Below are positions 46,117 through 64,000 of a DNA stretch of 64,000 nt, one piece after another. The notes beneath the pieces are model-generated. The model was given only the letters and a program-made list of their open reading frames with translations. It made no database searches and had not been told where the DNA came from. The stretch lies in assembly GCF_017813395.1 (NCBI RefSeq), contig NZ_JAGIZB010000007.1, forward strand, positions 62,001 through 126,000, written 5' to 3'. Position numbers and translations under genes: made by a program. The stretch comes from Pararoseomonas baculiformis (GTDB lineage Bacteria; Pseudomonadota; Alphaproteobacteria; Acetobacterales; Acetobacteraceae). Within the stretch, counting starts at the first letter, position 1. Every line of letters begins with the position of its first letter.

Positions 46117-46484
46117 CACAGCACCTCCGGAGCCAGGGAGATGATCTTCATGTACTTGCGGGCGCGGAGCTCGCGCACCACCGGCCCGAAGATGCGGGTG
46201 CCGATCGGCTCGTTCTGCTTGTTGATCAGAACGGCCGCGTTGTTGTCGAAGCGGATCGCGGTGCCGTCCTGACGGCGCACGGCATAGGCCGTCCGCACGA
46301 TCACGGCGCGATGCACCTCGCCCTTCTTCACCTTGGCGCGGGGAATAGCGTCCTTGACGGACACCACGATGATGTCACCCACAGAGGCCGTCTTGCGCTT
46401 GGAACCGCCCAGCACCTTGATGCACTGGACGCGGCGCGCGCCGGAGTTGTCGGCGACGTCGAGATTGGACTCAACCTGGATCAC
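46116..46484 (-). CDS. rplN: 50S ribosomal protein L14
   Basis: 122 residues, exact family length. It starts [28 protein letters not shown], and the block [13 protein letters not shown] is conserved. L14 contacts 16S rRNA in an inter-subunit bridge. It overlaps rpsQ upstream by 4 bases and rplX downstream by 1 base. Confidence 0.97.
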   Translation of the reverse strand: MIQVESNLDVADNSGARRVQCIKVLGGSKRKTASVGDIIVVSVKDAIPRAKVKKGEVHRAVIVRTAYAVRRQDGTAIRFDNNAAVLINKQNEPIGTRIFGPVVRELRARKYMKIISLAPEVL

Positions 46485-46786
46485 GCCGTCACCTCGTCGC
46501 CGAGCTCGATGTTCTCGAGCAGCTCATAGGCGGCGGGACGCGCGACGGTCTCGCCGTTACGCTGGACGACCAGCCAGGACTTGCGCTTGGAGATCGGCCG
46601 GCACTCCTCGATCGAAACCATGTCGCCCTCGCGGCACAGGTTCGTCTCGTCATGCGCGGCGTACTTCTTCGAACGCCGGATGAACTTCTTGTAGAGCGGA
46701 TGCATCACGCGACGCTCGACCAAGACCGTAACGGTCTTGTCCTGCTTGTCGCTCGTGACCCGCCCGGTGAGGACGCGCTTCGGCAT
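46481..46786 (-). CDS. rpsQ: 30S ribosomal protein S17
   Basis: 101 residues. [25 protein letters not shown], then [19 protein letters not shown] and the C-terminal extension [12 protein letters not shown] fit S17. It is somewhat longer than E. coli S17 at the C-terminus. S17 binds the 5' domain of 16S rRNA. Confidence 0.97.
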   Translation of the reverse strand: MPKRVLTGRVTSDKQDKTVTVLVERRVMHPLYKKFIRRSKKYAAHDETNLCREGDMVSIEECRPISKRKSWLVVQRNGETVARPAAYELLENIELGDEVTA

Positions 46787-46802
46787 ATGCCGCGGTCTCC
46801 TC

Positions 46803-47009
46803 TCAGGACTTCTGGGATTGGCGGGCCTGCTGGCCCAGGACGGTCTTTACACGAGCAATGTCGCGCCGAACAGCACGAATTCGCCCGACGGCCTCCAGCT
46901 GCCCGGTCGCCCGCTGGAAGCGCAGGTTGAACTGCTCCTTCCGCAGGTCGAGCAGCATGGTCTTCAGCTCGTCCGCGGTCTTGCCGCGGACATCCGCGAT
47001 CTTCGTCAT
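46803..47009 (-). CDS. rpmC: 50S ribosomal protein L29
   Basis: 68 residues. The two-helix L29 pattern is seen as [29 protein letters not shown], then [19 protein letters not shown]29 lies at the tunnel exit and helps dock SRP and trigger factor. It is 5 bases after rplP. Confidence 0.96.
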   Translation of the reverse strand: MTKIADVRGKTADELKTMLLDLRKEQFNLRFQRATGQLEAVGRIRAVRRDIARVKTVLGQQARQSQKS

Positions 47010-47014
47010 TGCCT

Positions 47015-47437
47015 TCAGGCCTCCGCCGCGCCCAGGCGGGCCACGACCTTCGTCTTGATCGGCAGCTTGGCGGCACCCAGAGCCAGCGCCTCGCGCGCCG
47101 TCTCCTGGCTCACGCCGTCGATCTCGAACATGATACGACCCGGCTTGATCCGGGCCACCCAGTACTCAGGGGCACCCTTACCGGAGCCCATGCGGACCTC
47201 GGCAGGCTTGGTCGAGACAGGCAGGTCCGGGAAGATCCGGATCCACACGCGCCCCTGGCGCTTCATGGCGCGGGTGATCGCGCGGCGAGCCGCCTCGATC
47301 TGCCGGGCGGTCACCCGCTCCGGCTCCAGCGCCTTCAGGCCATAGCCACCGAAAGACAGGGTGAACCCGCCCTTGGCCATGCCCTTGATGCGGCCCTTAT
47401 GGGCCTTGCGATACGTCGTCCGCTTCGGCGACAGCAT
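47015..47437 (-). CDS. rplP: 50S ribosomal protein L16
   Basis: 140 residues. The start [19 protein letters not shown], the block [30 protein letters not shown] and [20 protein letters not shown] are diagnostic. L16 lies near the A-site tRNA elbow. Confidence 0.97.
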   Translation of the reverse strand: MLSPKRTTYRKAHKGRIKGMAKGGFTLSFGGYGLKALEPERVTARQIEAARRAITRAMKRQGRVWIRIFPDLPVSTKPAEVRMGSGKGAPEYWVARIKPGRIMFEIDGVSQETAREALALGAAKLPIKTKVVARLGAAEA

Positions 47438-47461
47438 GTTACGTCTTCCTCAGCCCGTCGC

Positions 47462-48142
47462 TCAGCGCTGCGGCGCTTGCTCGGCGGCGCGCTTGTCCTG
47501 CGCCATCGGGTCGTGCGCCATGACCTCGCCCTTGAAGATCCAGACCTTCACACCGCAGGTGCCATAGGTGGTCTTCGCGGTCGCCACACCGAAGTCGATA
47601 TCCGCGCGGAGGGTATGCAGGGGCACGCGGCCCTCACGGTACCACTCCATGCGCGCGATCTCGGCCCCGCCAAGGCGGCCGGAGCAGTTGATCCGGATCC
47701 CGCCGGCGCCGAGGCGCATGGCGGACTGCACGGCGCGCTTCATCGCGCGGCGGAACGCCACGCGACGCTCGAGCTGCTGCGCGATGCTCTCAGCCACCAG
47801 GGTGGCGTCCAGCTCCGGCTTGCGGATCTCGACGATGTTCAGCGCCACCTCGGCCCCGGCCATCTTGGCCAGGTCCTTGCGCAGGACCTCGATATCGGCA
47901 CCCTTCTTGCCGATGACAACCCCGGGGCGGGCGGCGTGGATCGTGACCCGCGGCTTCTTCGCCGGGCGCTCGATCACCACCTTGGCCACGCCGGCGCCCT
48001 TCAGGCGGTCGCGCAGCTTGTTCCGCAGCTTCAGGTCGTCATGGAGCAGGCCGGCATAGTCGGCATCGCCGGCGTACCAGCGGCTGTCCCAGGTGCGGTT
48101 GATGCCGAGCCGGAGCCCGATCGGATTGACTTTGTGACCCAT
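47462..48142 (-). CDS. rpsC: 30S ribosomal protein S3
   Basis: 226 residues. The start [24 protein letters not shown] is universal in S3. The KH domain has [21 protein letters not shown], and the C-terminal block is [39 protein letters not shown]3 forms the mRNA entry tunnel with S4 and S5. The start is 1 base after the rplV stop. Confidence 0.97.
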   Translation of the reverse strand: MGHKVNPIGLRLGINRTWDSRWYAGDADYAGLLHDDLKLRNKLRDRLKGAGVAKVVIERPAKKPRVTIHAARPGVVIGKKGADIEVLRKDLAKMAGAEVALNIVEIRKPELDATLVAESIAQQLERRVAFRRAMKRAVQSAMRLGAGGIRINCSGRLGGAEIARMEWYREGRVPLHTLRADIDFGVATAKTTYGTCGVKVWIFKGEVMAHDPMAQDKRAAEQAPQR

Positions 48143-48143
48143 A

Positions 48144-48542
48144 TTACGCGGCCTCCTCGGCCACCGGCGCCGGCTGGTGCTCGGCGACGACGATCTTCAG
48201 GTGGCTGAACCACTTCTCGACACGGGCGGCCTTGCCGCGGCCACGTGCCTGGAAGCGCTTCATGACGATGGAACGACCGACCTCGACCCGGGCAACCACC
48301 AGCTTGTCAACGTCAAGGCTGTGGTTGTTCTCGGCGTTGGCGATGGCGCTCTCAAGCGTCTTCTTCACCGTGTCGGCGATGCGGCGCTTGCTGAAGGCCA
48401 GCGTCGCGACGGCATCCTGGGCCCGGCGGCCGCGGACGAGCCCGGCCACCAGGTTGAGCTTGCGCGGGGAAACCCGGATGTTCCGGGTGACCGCCTGGGC
48501 CTCGGTTTCAGCGAGGCTGCGCTCGTGCTTCGGCTTGCTCAT
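48144..48542 (-). CDS. rplV: 50S ribosomal protein L22
   Basis: 132 residues. [33 protein letters not shown] and the tunnel-lining hairpin ending in [24 protein letters not shown] are typical. L22 reaches into the exit tunnel. The N-terminus is slightly extended ([14 protein letters not shown]). Confidence 0.97.
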   Translation of the reverse strand: MSKPKHERSLAETEAQAVTRNIRVSPRKLNLVAGLVRGRRAQDAVATLAFSKRRIADTVKKTLESAIANAENNHSLDVDKLVVARVEVGRSIVMKRFQARGRGKAARVEKWFSHLKIVVAEHQPAPVAEEAA

Positions 48543-48546
48543 CGGA

Positions 48547-48825
48547 TCAGCCCCGCTTGGCCTTCTTGTCCGAGGAGTGGCCGGTGAAGGTGCGCGTCGG
48601 CGAGAACTCGCCGAACTTGTGGCCCACCATGTTCTCGGACACCTGGACAGGAATGAACTTCTTGCCGTTGTAGACGCCGAAGGTCAGCCCGACGAACTGC
48701 GGCAGGATGGTGCTGCGGCGCGACCAGATCTTGATGATCTCGTTGCGCGTGGACCCGCGAGCCGCCTCCGCCTTGTTGAGCAGGTAGCCGTCGACAAACG
48801 GCCCCTTCCATACGCTGCGCGACAT
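48547..48825 (-). CDS. rpsS: 30S ribosomal protein S19
   Basis: 92 residues. [19 protein letters not shown], then [30 protein letters not shown] and [18 protein letters not shown] are the S19 pattern. S19 lies in the 30S head and bridges with S13. It is 5 bases after rplB. Confidence 0.97.
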   Translation of the reverse strand: MSRSVWKGPFVDGYLLNKAEAARGSTRNEIIKIWSRRSTILPQFVGLTFGVYNGKKFIPVQVSENMVGHKFGEFSPTRTFTGHSSDKKAKRG

Positions 48826-48830
48826 CGCGA

Positions 48831-49667
48831 TCAGCCCTTCTTAGCCGTGCGCCGGCGGATGATGAACCGATCCGTGCGCTTGTTGGTGCGGGTCTTGTAG
48901 CCCTTGGTCGGCTTGCCCCAGGGGGTAACCGGGTGACGGCCGCCCGAGGTCCGGCCCTCACCACCACCATGCGGGTGATCGACCGGGTTCATGACGACGC
49001 CGCGGTTGTGCGGACGGAAGCCCATCCAACGGCGGCGGCCGGCCTTGCCGAGCTGCTGGTTGGAGTTGTCCGGATTGGACACGGCTCCGATCGAGGCCAG
49101 GCACTCGCCACGGAGAACCCGCACCTCGCCCGACATCAGCTTCACCTGCGCGTAGCCGGCATCTTTGCCCACCAGCTGGCAGTAAGTGCCGGCCGAGCGG
49201 GCAATCTTGGCACCGGCGCCCGGCTTCATCTCCAGGGCGTGGACGATCGTGCCCACCGGGATGGCGGAGAGCGGCATCGCATTGCCGGGCTTGATGTCCA
49301 CGCGGTCGCCCGCGGTCACCGTGTCGCCGGCGCGCAGGCGCTGCGGAGCCAGGATGTAGGACAGCTCGCCGTCCTGATACTTGATCAGGGCGATCCAGGC
49401 CGTGCGGTTCGGGTCGTATTCGAGGCGCTCGACCGTTGCCGGCATGTTGAACTTCACGCGTCGCTTGAAGTCCACATAGCGGTAGGACTGCTTGTGTCCG
49501 CCGCCACGGAACCGAACGGTGGTGCGACCGTGGTTGTTACGGCCACCCGTGTGGTTCTTGCCCTCGGTCAGCTGCTTGACGGGCTTCCCCTTCCACAGCT
49601 CCGAACGGTCCACCAGCACCGTGCCGCGAAGGCTCGGGGTGACCGGATTAAAGTGCTTCAGCGCCAT
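48831..49667 (-). CDS. rplB: 50S ribosomal protein L2
   Basis: 278 residues. The conserved C-terminal block [34 protein letters not shown] contains the histidine tied to peptidyl transfer. The N-terminal half has [21 protein letters not shown]2 is needed for subunit joining and for the peptidyl-transferase centre. It is 3 bases after rplW. Confidence 0.97.
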   Translation of the reverse strand: MALKHFNPVTPSLRGTVLVDRSELWKGKPVKQLTEGKNHTGGRNNHGRTTVRFRGGGHKQSYRYVDFKRRVKFNMPATVERLEYDPNRTAWIALIKYQDGELSYILAPQRLRAGDTVTAGDRVDIKPGNAMPLSAIPVGTIVHALEMKPGAGAKIARSAGTYCQLVGKDAGYAQVKLMSGEVRVLRGECLASIGAVSNPDNSNQQLGKAGRRRWMGFRPHNRGVVMNPVDHPHGGGEGRTSGGRHPVTPWGKPTKGYKTRTNKRTDRFIIRRRTAKKG

Positions 49668-49670
49668 GGC

Positions 49671-49997
49671 TTACGCGAGCCCCGTCGTGAGATCGATGCT
49701 CTGGCCCTCGGCCAGCGTCACGATCGCCTTCTTCCAGTCGGAACGCTGGCCGGGACGGCCGCGGAACCGCTTGGACTTGCCCTTGACCACCACGGTGTTG
49801 ACCGCAGTGACGTTCACGCCGAAGAGCCCTTCGACGGCCGCCTTGATCTCTGGCTTGGTCGCGTCCGAGGTCACCTTGAAGGTCACCTGGCCGACCTCGT
49901 TCAGCACCGTCGCCTTCTCGGTGATCACCGGGGCGACGATCAGCTGGTACATCCGCTCCTGCGAGATGACCGGCCTCTTGGTCTGCGTCTCGCTCAC
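49671..49997 (-). CDS. rplW: 50S ribosomal protein L23
   Basis: 108 residues. [37 protein letters not shown] and [27 protein letters not shown] are diagnostic. L23 is the docking site of trigger factor and SRP at the tunnel exit. Its start overlaps the rplD stop by 4 bases. Confidence 0.97.
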   Translation of the reverse strand: MSETQTKRPVISQERMYQLIVAPVITEKATVLNEVGQVTFKVTSDATKPEIKAAVEGLFGVNVTAVNTVVVKGKSKRFRGRPGQRSDWKKAIVTLAEGQSIDLTTGLA

Positions 49998-50614
49998 GAC
50001 AGACGCTCCTTCAGGGCCTCGACGCCAGCGCGCGTCACGACGAGGACGTCGTGGCGGACGATGTCGTACACATTGGCGCCGACGGTGGGCAGCACCTGAA
50101 CCCGCGGCAGATTGCGCGCGGCGCGGAGGAAGCCCGCGTCCGGCTGCGCGTCGAAGACCAGGGCGCTGTTCCAGCCAAAGGCCTTGACCTGCGCGGCCAG
50201 GGTCTTGGTCTTGGCCTCATCGCCCGGGGCCGCGGCGTCCAGCACCACCAGCTTGCCGTTCGCGGCCTTCTCGCTCAGCGCGCTGATCAGGCCCAGCTTA
50301 CGGACCTTCTTCGGCAGGCTGTACTCGTGGCTGCGGACCACGGGGCCATGAACCACACCACCAGTGCGGAACTGAGGCGCGCGCAGCGAGCCCTGGCGGG
50401 CATTGCCCGTACCCTTCTGGCGATAGGGCTTCTTGGTGGTCCCGGAGACCTCACCCATGCCCTTCACCTTGTGCGTGCCGGCGCGGCGCTTGGCCAGCTG
50501 CCAGTGCACGACCCGCGCCATGATGTCGGCGCGCGGCTCCGCGCCGAACACCTCCGCGGGGAGCTCGATCTCGCCGGCCTCGGCGTTGTCGAGCGTGACG
50601 ACCTTCACCTGCAT
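49994..50614 (-). CDS. rplD: 50S ribosomal protein L4
   Basis: 206 residues from the ATG at 50614, which follows the rplC stop by 10 bases. An upstream ATG would run into rpl[42 protein letters not shown] is the L4 tunnel loop. L4 lines the exit tunnel and in enteric bacteria represses the S10 operon. Confidence 0.96.
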   Translation of the reverse strand: MQVKVVTLDNAEAGEIELPAEVFGAEPRADIMARVVHWQLAKRRAGTHKVKGMGEVSGTTKKPYRQKGTGNARQGSLRAPQFRTGGVVHGPVVRSHEYSLPKKVRKLGLISALSEKAANGKLVVLDAAAPGDEAKTKTLAAQVKAFGWNSALVFDAQPDAGFLRAARNLPRVQVLPTVGANVYDIVRHDVLVVTRAGVEALKERLS

Positions 50615-50624
50615 CACCCGATCC

Positions 50625-51311
50625 TCAGGCCGTCGCCGCCGGATACGGCGCGTCGGCATGCCGCTTCCGCTTCACAGCGTCGCGGACCATCACGTAGCTG
50701 TTCTCCGCGCCGGGAACGGCACCCTTCACGAAGAGCAGGCCCTTCTCAACGTCCACGGCCGCCACTTCCAGGTTCTGGGTGGTGACGCGTTCGACGCCGA
50801 GGTGACCGGCCATCTTCTTGTTCTTGAAGACCTTGCCGGGATCCTGACGGTTACCGGTCGAGCCATGCGAACGGTGGCTGATCGACACGCCGTGCGACGC
50901 CTCGAGGCCGGAGAAGTTCCAGCGCTTCATGGCGCCGGCAAAGCCCTTGCCCTTGGTGACGCCGGTCACGTCGATCTTCTGGCCCTTCACGAAGTGGGCC
51001 GGGGAGAGCTTCGCGCCCGCCTCCAGCACCGCATCGGCAGCCGTGCGGAACTCGACGACCTTCGCCGGCGCCTCGACGCCAGCCTTGGCGAAGTGGGCAC
51101 GGTTCGGCTTGGAGACGTTCTTCGCCTTCGCGTGCCCGATGCCGAGCTGCACGGCCGTGTAGCCGTCCTTGTCGGCGGAGCGCACCGCCACGACGCGAAC
51201 ATCATCCACGTGCAGCAGCGTCACCGGCACGGTGGAGCCGTCCTCGTTGAACAGCCGGGACATGCCCAGCTTGCGGGCGATCAGGCCAGTACGGCCATCT
51301 TTCGCGGCCAT
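50625..51311 (-). CDS. rplC: 50S ribosomal protein L3
   Basis: 228 residues. [26 protein letters not shown] and the central block [39 protein letters not shown], with [16 protein letters not shown], are diagnostic. L3 starts 50S assembly and reaches the peptidyl-transferase centre. It is 20 bases after rpsJ. Confidence 0.97.
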   Translation of the reverse strand: MAAKDGRTGLIARKLGMSRLFNEDGSTVPVTLLHVDDVRVVAVRSADKDGYTAVQLGIGHAKAKNVSKPNRAHFAKAGVEAPAKVVEFRTAADAVLEAGAKLSPAHFVKGQKIDVTGVTKGKGFAGAMKRWNFSGLEASHGVSISHRSHGSTGNRQDPGKVFKNKKMAGHLGVERVTTQNLEVAAVDVEKGLLFVKGAVPGAENSYVMVRDAVKRKRHADAPYPAATA

Positions 51312-51331
51312 GGTGTATGCGCCCCTCAGAC

Positions 51332-51646
51332 TCAGATCTTGATCTCGACATCCACACCCGAAGCCAGGTCGAGCTTCATCAGCGCGTCCACGGTCTGCGG
51401 GGTGGGGTCGACGATATCCAGAAGACGGCGATGGGTCCGGATCTCGAACTGCTCGCGCGACTTCTTATCGACATGCGGGGAGCGGTTCACGGTGAACCGC
51501 TCGATGTGGGTCGGGAGCGGGATAGGACCCCGCACCCGGGCACCGGTCCGCTTGGCGGTGTTCACGATCTCCCGCGTGCTGCCATCCAGCACGCGGTGAT
51601 CGAACGCCTTCAGGCGGATCCGGATGTTTTGCGCGTCAGCGGCCAT
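51332..51646 (-). CDS. rpsJ: 30S ribosomal protein S10
   Basis: 104 residues. [61 protein letters not shown] is the highly conserved S10 (NusE) sequence. It works in the 30S head and in antitermination with NusB. It lies only 5 bases after tuf, so the str and S10 clusters are joined. Confidence 0.97.
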   Translation of the reverse strand: MAADAQNIRIRLKAFDHRVLDGSTREIVNTAKRTGARVRGPIPLPTHIERFTVNRSPHVDKKSREQFEIRTHRRLLDIVDPTPQTVDALMKLDLASGVDVEIKI

Positions 51647-51651
51647 CTGGA

Positions 51652-52839
<1,188 letters not shown>

Positions 52840-52873
52840 TGTCGTGCCTCTGCCCGGATGGGTCTTCTAAGGG

Positions 52874-53350
52874 TTACCAGCGGTAGTGGCTGAAAGCCTT
52901 GTTGGCTTCGGCCATCCGGTGCGTGTCTTCGCGCTTCTTCACGGCCGCGCCGCGGTTGTTGGCCGCGTCCATCAGCTCGGCGGAGAGGCGGTCCTCCATC
53001 GTGTGCTCGCCGCGCTTGCGGGCGGACTCGATGATCCAGCGGATCGCCAGGGCCTGCCGCCGCTCGGGGCGAACCTCGACCGGCACCTGGTAGGTGGCGC
53101 CGCCGACGCGGCGGGACCGCACCTCGACCGCCGGCTTCACGTTGTCCATGGCCTCGTGGAACAGGCGCAGCGGATCGCTATTGGCGCCACCACGCTTCTT
53201 CAGCGTGTCCATGGCCCCGTACACGATGCCCTCGGCCGTGCTCTTCTTGCCGTCATACATCAGCACGTTCATGAAACGGCTGAGCACGAGATCCCCGAAC
53301 TTCGGATCCGGGAGAACCTCACGCTTCTCTGCGCGATGGCGACGCGACAT
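52874..53350 (-). CDS. rpsG: 30S ribosomal protein S7
   Basis: 158 residues. [39 protein letters not shown] and the [27 protein letters not shown] block are diagnostic. S7 starts assembly of the 30S head and lies at the E site. It is 11 bases after rpsL and is followed directly by tuf. Confidence 0.97.
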   Translation of the reverse strand: MSRRHRAEKREVLPDPKFGDLVLSRFMNVLMYDGKKSTAEGIVYGAMDTLKKRGGANSDPLRLFHEAMDNVKPAVEVRSRRVGGATYQVPVEVRPERRQALAIRWIIESARKRGEHTMEDRLSAELMDAANNRGAAVKKREDTHRMAEANKAFSHYRW

Positions 53351-53361
53351 CTCTCAGTTCC

Positions 53362-53733
53362 TCACTTCGGCCGCTTGGCGCCATACAGCGAGCGACGCTG
53401 ACGGCGCTTGGCGATGCCCTGCGTGTCCAGCACGCCGCGCAGAATGTGGTAGCGAACGCCCGGCAGGTCCTTCACGCGGCCACCGCGGATCAGGACGACC
53501 GAGTGCTCCTGCAGGTTGTGACCCTCACCCGGAATGTAGCTCACCACCTCGTAGCCGTTCGTCAGGCGAACCTTGGCAACCTTACGAAGGGCCGAGTTCG
53601 GCTTCTTCGGAGTGGTGGTGTACACGCGGGTGCAAACGCCGCGCTTCTGGGGGCAGCTCTGCAGGGCCGGCACCTTGTTGCGGCTCGGCTTCGGCTCGCG
53701 CCCCTGCGCGATAAGCTGGTTGATCGTCGGCAT
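53362..53733 (-). CDS. rpsL: 30S ribosomal protein S12
   Basis: 123 residues. [50 protein letters not shown] is the universal S12 start. The residues whose change gives streptomycin resistance, Lys43 and Lys88, are wild type. S12 lies at the decoding centre. It is the first gene after a 365-base control region with a promoter and a leader hairpin. Confidence 0.98.
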   Translation of the reverse strand: MPTINQLIAQGREPKPSRNKVPALQSCPQKRGVCTRVYTTTPKKPNSALRKVAKVRLTNGYEVVSYIPGEGHNLQEHSVVLIRGGRVKDLPGVRYHILRGVLDTQGIAKRRQRRSLYGAKRPK

Positions 53734-53781
53734 GACGCCCCTTCAAGACCTTTCCATGTCCGGCCGCATCCAAGCGAAGGC

Positions 53782-53815
53782 GCCCGCAAAACCGCGCATG
53801 CGCGGCCCTGCGGGC
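53782..53815 (-). promoter_or_regulatory. Nested hairpin in the rpsL leader
   Basis: Outer arms GCCCGCA (53782-53788) and TGCGGGC (53809-53815) enclose the perfect 14-base palindrome CCGCGCATGCGCGG (53792-53805). It lies in the presumed 5' leader of the rpsL-rpsG-tuf transcript, 49 bases before the start codon, where an autoregulatory site could be expected. Confidence 0.45.
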
Positions 53816-53964
53816 TACTCTCCCGTCCCCGGCCTGACCCGCCCACCGAACCCAGGACGAAGCCTGGCGTTCAATCAGGGGCGGAGGCGTCGGCGACGCT
53901 GAATTGGGTCGTCCAAACTCGTTCGAGCCCTTGGCGCTGCCGGTGGGGCTCGTAGAGGGGCGGA

Positions 53965-53993
53965 CACCTACCCCCCCCTACCCCCAGAGTCAA
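53965..53993 (-). promoter_or_regulatory. Promoter of the rpsL-rpsG-tuf-S10 transcript
   Basis: On the minus strand TTGACT (53988-53993) is followed after 17 bases by TAGGTG (53965-53970). The spacer is a G-tract (eight G in a row). The implied start near 53957 leaves a leader of about 220 bases before rpsL. Confidence 0.6.
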
Positions 53994-54011
53994 GCGATTT
54001 AGGCCCGGATT

Positions 54012-54045
54012 AGAAAAGCGGGGCGGAGGATCTCTCCCCTGCCCC
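54012..54045 (-). terminator. Possible intrinsic terminator after rpoC
   Basis: On the minus strand GGGGC-A-GG pairs with CC-GCCCC (outer arms at 54041-54045 and 54020-54024) and is followed by GCTTTTCTAA. The stem is short and bulged. It is placed between rpoC and the rpsL promoter. Confidence 0.42.
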
Positions 54046-54060
54046 ACCGGTGACTGCTCC

Positions 54061-54080
54061 CCGGGCCCCAGAGGGCCCGG
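54061..54080 (-). other. 8-bp hairpin right after rpoC
   Basis: CCGGGCCC and GGGCCCGG form a perfect stem with a 4-base loop, 18 bases beyond the rpoC stop. No U-run follows. Confidence 0.5.
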
Positions 54081-54098
54081 AGAGGCGCCCTGACGGGC

Positions 54099-58334
<4,236 letters not shown>

Positions 58335-58387
58335 GGGGCCTTCCTTCTAAGTCCAGCCTGCCGTGCTTTCGCACGACGAAATCAGCA

Positions 58388-58413
58388 GCCGGCCCCGCTG
58401 GGAAGGGGCCGGC
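58388..58413 (-). other. 9-bp hairpin between rpoB and rpoC
   Basis: GCCGGCCCC (58388-58396) and GGGGCCGGC (58405-58413) are perfect inverted arms with an 8-base loop in the 100-base rpoB-rpoC gap. No U-run follows. Confidence 0.5.
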
Positions 58414-58434
58414 GCGATCCTTGTCAGTCCTCGG

Positions 58435-62631
<4,197 letters not shown>

Positions 62632-62786
62632 GCCAGCCCTGCGTCCCTTCGCCTACCCGGCGGACCCGGGCGCCGCCGCGCGCCCCGTTCCCCCGCAACA
62701 CCACCGGACGGCACCCGCCATCCGGCGAAAAGCGGGCGCGGGCGGAAACCCGTAGGTCTCCGCCCGGCCCTTCGAACCAGTATGTT

Positions 62787-62810
62787 CCCCCGACCAGATA
62801 GGGTCGGGGG
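62787..62810 (-). promoter_or_regulatory. Hairpin between rplL and rpoB (attenuator or processing site)
   Basis: CCCCCGACC (62787-62795) and GGTCGGGGG (62802-62810) form a 9-bp stem (10 with the flanking T-A) around a 6-base loop. It begins 18 bases after the rplL stop on the minus strand and has no U-run. In E. coli the same place holds an attenuator and an RNase III site. Confidence 0.6.
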
Positions 62811-62827
62811 AGACGCCGATGAAGGTC

Positions 62828-63211
62828 TTACTTGACCTCAACCTTGGCGCCGTTCTCCTCGAGGACCTTGCGGATCTTCTCCGCCTCATCCTTCGAGACG
62901 CCTTCCTTCACGGTCTTCGGAGCGCCCTCGACCAGGTCCTTGGCCTCCTTCAGGCCCAGGCCGGTGATCGTGCGGATCTCCTTGATGACGTTGATCTTCT
63001 TGTCACCGCCGCTGGCGAGGATGACGGTGAACTCCGTCTGCTCCTCAGCCGCGGGGGCGGCAGCGCCACCACCGGCAGCCGGGGCCGCGGCCACGGCGAC
63101 GGGCGCCGCGGCGGAAACGCCCCACTTCTCCTCGAGCATCTTGGAGAGCTCAGCGGCCTCCAGGACGGTGAGGGAGGACAGCTCGTCGACGAGCTTCGCG
63201 AGATCGGCCAT
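62828..63211 (-). CDS. rplL: 50S ribosomal protein L7/L12
   Basis: 127 residues from the ATG at 63211. An upstream in-frame ATG would add an unrelated stretch. The N-terminal dimerisation helices ([28 protein letters not shown]), an Ala/Pro hinge, and the C-terminal domain ([36 protein letters not shown]) are all present. It forms the stalk that recruits translation GTPases. Several copies per ribosome are needed, and the hairpins on both sides may help set its level. Confidence 0.97.
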   Translation of the reverse strand: MADLAKLVDELSSLTVLEAAELSKMLEEKWGVSAAAPVAVAAAPAAGGGAAAPAAEEQTEFTVILASGGDKKINVIKEIRTITGLGLKEAKDLVEGAPKTVKEGVSKDEAEKIRKVLEENGAKVEVK

Positions 63212-63253
63212 GATTGTATCCTTCGATCTAATGGCTTGGCTTGATGTTTGCAA

Positions 63254-63289
63254 CCCCGGGCGCCACCGTCAGCGGCAACCAGCCCGGGG
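63254..63289 (-). other. 8-bp hairpin between rplJ and rplL
   Basis: CCCCGGGC (63254-63261) and GCCCGGGG (63282-63289) are perfect arms around a 20-base loop in the 88-base gap. No U-run follows. Confidence 0.45.
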
Positions 63290-63299
63290 ATACGGCGTT

Positions 63300-63839
63300 T
63301 CAGGCGGCTTCCGCGCCCTCTGAGGCAGACCCATCCTTGTCGGCATAGGCCTTGAACACCCGCGCCAGCTGCCCGGCCGGAGCCTGCAGCACGCCCGCGA
63401 TGCGCGTCGCCGGGGTCTGGATCAGACCCAGCAGCTGCGCCCGCAGCGTCTCGAGCGAGGGCAGCTCGGACAGAGCCCGGACGCCAGCGACGTCCAGGGT
63501 CTGGGTCCCGATCGCCCCGCCCAGGATCACGAACTTGTCGTTACCCTTGGCGAACTCCACGGCGGTCTTCGCCACGGCCACCGGGTCCTTCGACCACGCA
63601 AGCGCGGTCGGGCCCTTCAGCAGCGGCGAGATGCCCTGGAAGCGGGTGCCCTCGAGGGCGAGATTGGCCAGCCGGTTCTTAGCGACCTTGTACGTCGCAC
63701 CGGCCGCCCGCATCCGGCGCCGCAGATCATCCACCGCCGCGACCGTCAGCCCGTTGTTCTGGGCGACGAGCACGAAGGAGGTGTCGGCGAACACCGAACC
63801 GAGGGTGGCGACGAACTCGCGCTTCTCCGTACGGTCCAT
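63300..63839 (-). CDS. rplJ: 50S ribosomal protein L10
   Basis: 179 residues. [34 protein letters not shown] is the L10 start, followed by [19 protein letters not shown] and the C-terminal helix that carries the L7/L12 dimers ([11 protein letters not shown]). L10 anchors the stalk to 23S rRNA and in many bacteria represses its own mRNA. The ATG has GGAG 8 bases upstream. Confidence 0.97.
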   Translation of the reverse strand: MDRTEKREFVATLGSVFADTSFVLVAQNNGLTVAAVDDLRRRMRAAGATYKVAKNRLANLALEGTRFQGISPLLKGPTALAWSKDPVAVAKTAVEFAKGNDKFVILGGAIGTQTLDVAGVRALSELPSLETLRAQLLGLIQTPATRIAGVLQAPAGQLARVFKAYADKDGSASEGAEAA

Positions 63840-63948
63840 TCCCGTCTCCTACGATTAACCGGCGCCTTGTGGAGGGGCCCCGGCGGTTCACGCAGGGACA
63901 GCCCCGATGGGGCCATCCCGGTTCGCCTGTCAGAAATAAGCCGGAAGC
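63840..63948 (-). promoter_or_regulatory. Probable L10 leader RNA
   Basis: The bases just upstream of rplJ on the minus strand contain several pairing blocks: GGGATGGCCCC with GGGGCTGTCCC, and GAACCGCCGG before GGGGCCCC. They are laid out like the leader that binds the L10-L12 complex in other bacteria. I judged it by position and general shape only. Confidence 0.45.
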
Positions 63949-63958
63949 CAAGCCAAGC

Positions 63959-63978
63959 CTGCCGGTCAGAACCGGCAG
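63959..63978. other. 8-bp hairpin upstream of the rplJ leader
   Basis: CTGCCGGT-CAGA-ACCGGCAG is a perfect stem with a 4-base loop. It may end or process the transcript of the gene upstream (rplA would be expected outside the window). The last 20 bases of the window show nothing else. Confidence 0.45.
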
Positions 63979-64000
63979 ATCCGTGTCTCTGGCACCCCGT

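Noticed and set aside
53971-53985. C-tract CCCCCCCCTACCCCC as a G-quadruplex
   Set aside because: It has only two G-runs on the minus strand, so a four-run quadruplex cannot form. It is better explained as a promoter spacer.

Overview
This window comes from a GC-rich alphaproteobacterium. The best guess is Acetobacteraceae (Roseomonas-like), based on the base composition, the alphaproteobacterial order yqeY-dnaG-rpoD facing carA, the secY-adk-rpsM-rpsK-rpoA-rplQ end of the ribosomal cluster, and two Bug-type periplasmic binding receptors. This placement is inferred from the sequence alone.

Layout. Positions 1-7.6 kb hold assorted metabolic genes: a cut-off alpha/beta hydrolase, a SnoaL/NTF2-like protein, a 2OG-Fe(II) oxygenase, an RluC-type pseudouridine synthase, an AsmA protein, a CAU tRNA, a secreted MetX-like hydrolase and inorganic pyrophosphatase. 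Positions 7.6-11.9 kb are an AT-richer accessory island with two large surface-glycan-type genes, each joined to a second domain. It ends in a decayed IS630-family element that inserted into the 3' end of the second gene. Positions 12-17 kb carry yqeY-dnaG-rpoD plus a GNAT gene on the minus strand. From 17.1 to 24.9 kb the plus strand carries carA, a LysE-type exporter, two tiny membrane proteins, carB, greA and threonine deaminase. The carA reading frame begins with a helix-turn-helix domain and lies just downstream of two matching palindromes. Positions 25-37.6 kb hold a class A penicillin-binding protein with a nuclease-like tail, small regulators, trxB, a LysR regulator, a DUF6481 gene behind an attenuator-like leader, two Bug receptors, a sugar-acid dehydrogenase, a haloacetate-dehalogenase-like hydrolase, NAD kinase and a nitrilase.

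From 37.6 kb to the end, everything is on the minus strand and forms the translation and transcription supercluster. In transcription order it is rplJ-rplL-rpoB-rpoC, rpsL-rpsG-tuf, then the S10, spc and alpha clusters down to rplQ. fusA is missing between rpsG and tuf. Hairpins without U-tracts sit at every junction of rplJ-rplL-rpoB-rpoC and before secY. Good TTGACT promoters precede rpsL and rpsM.

The strongest candidates for something new are the HTH-CarA frame with its twin operators and the split carA/carB locus, the domain fusions in the accessory island, the penicillin-binding protein with an SNase-like tail, and the structured leader upstream of the DUF6481 gene.
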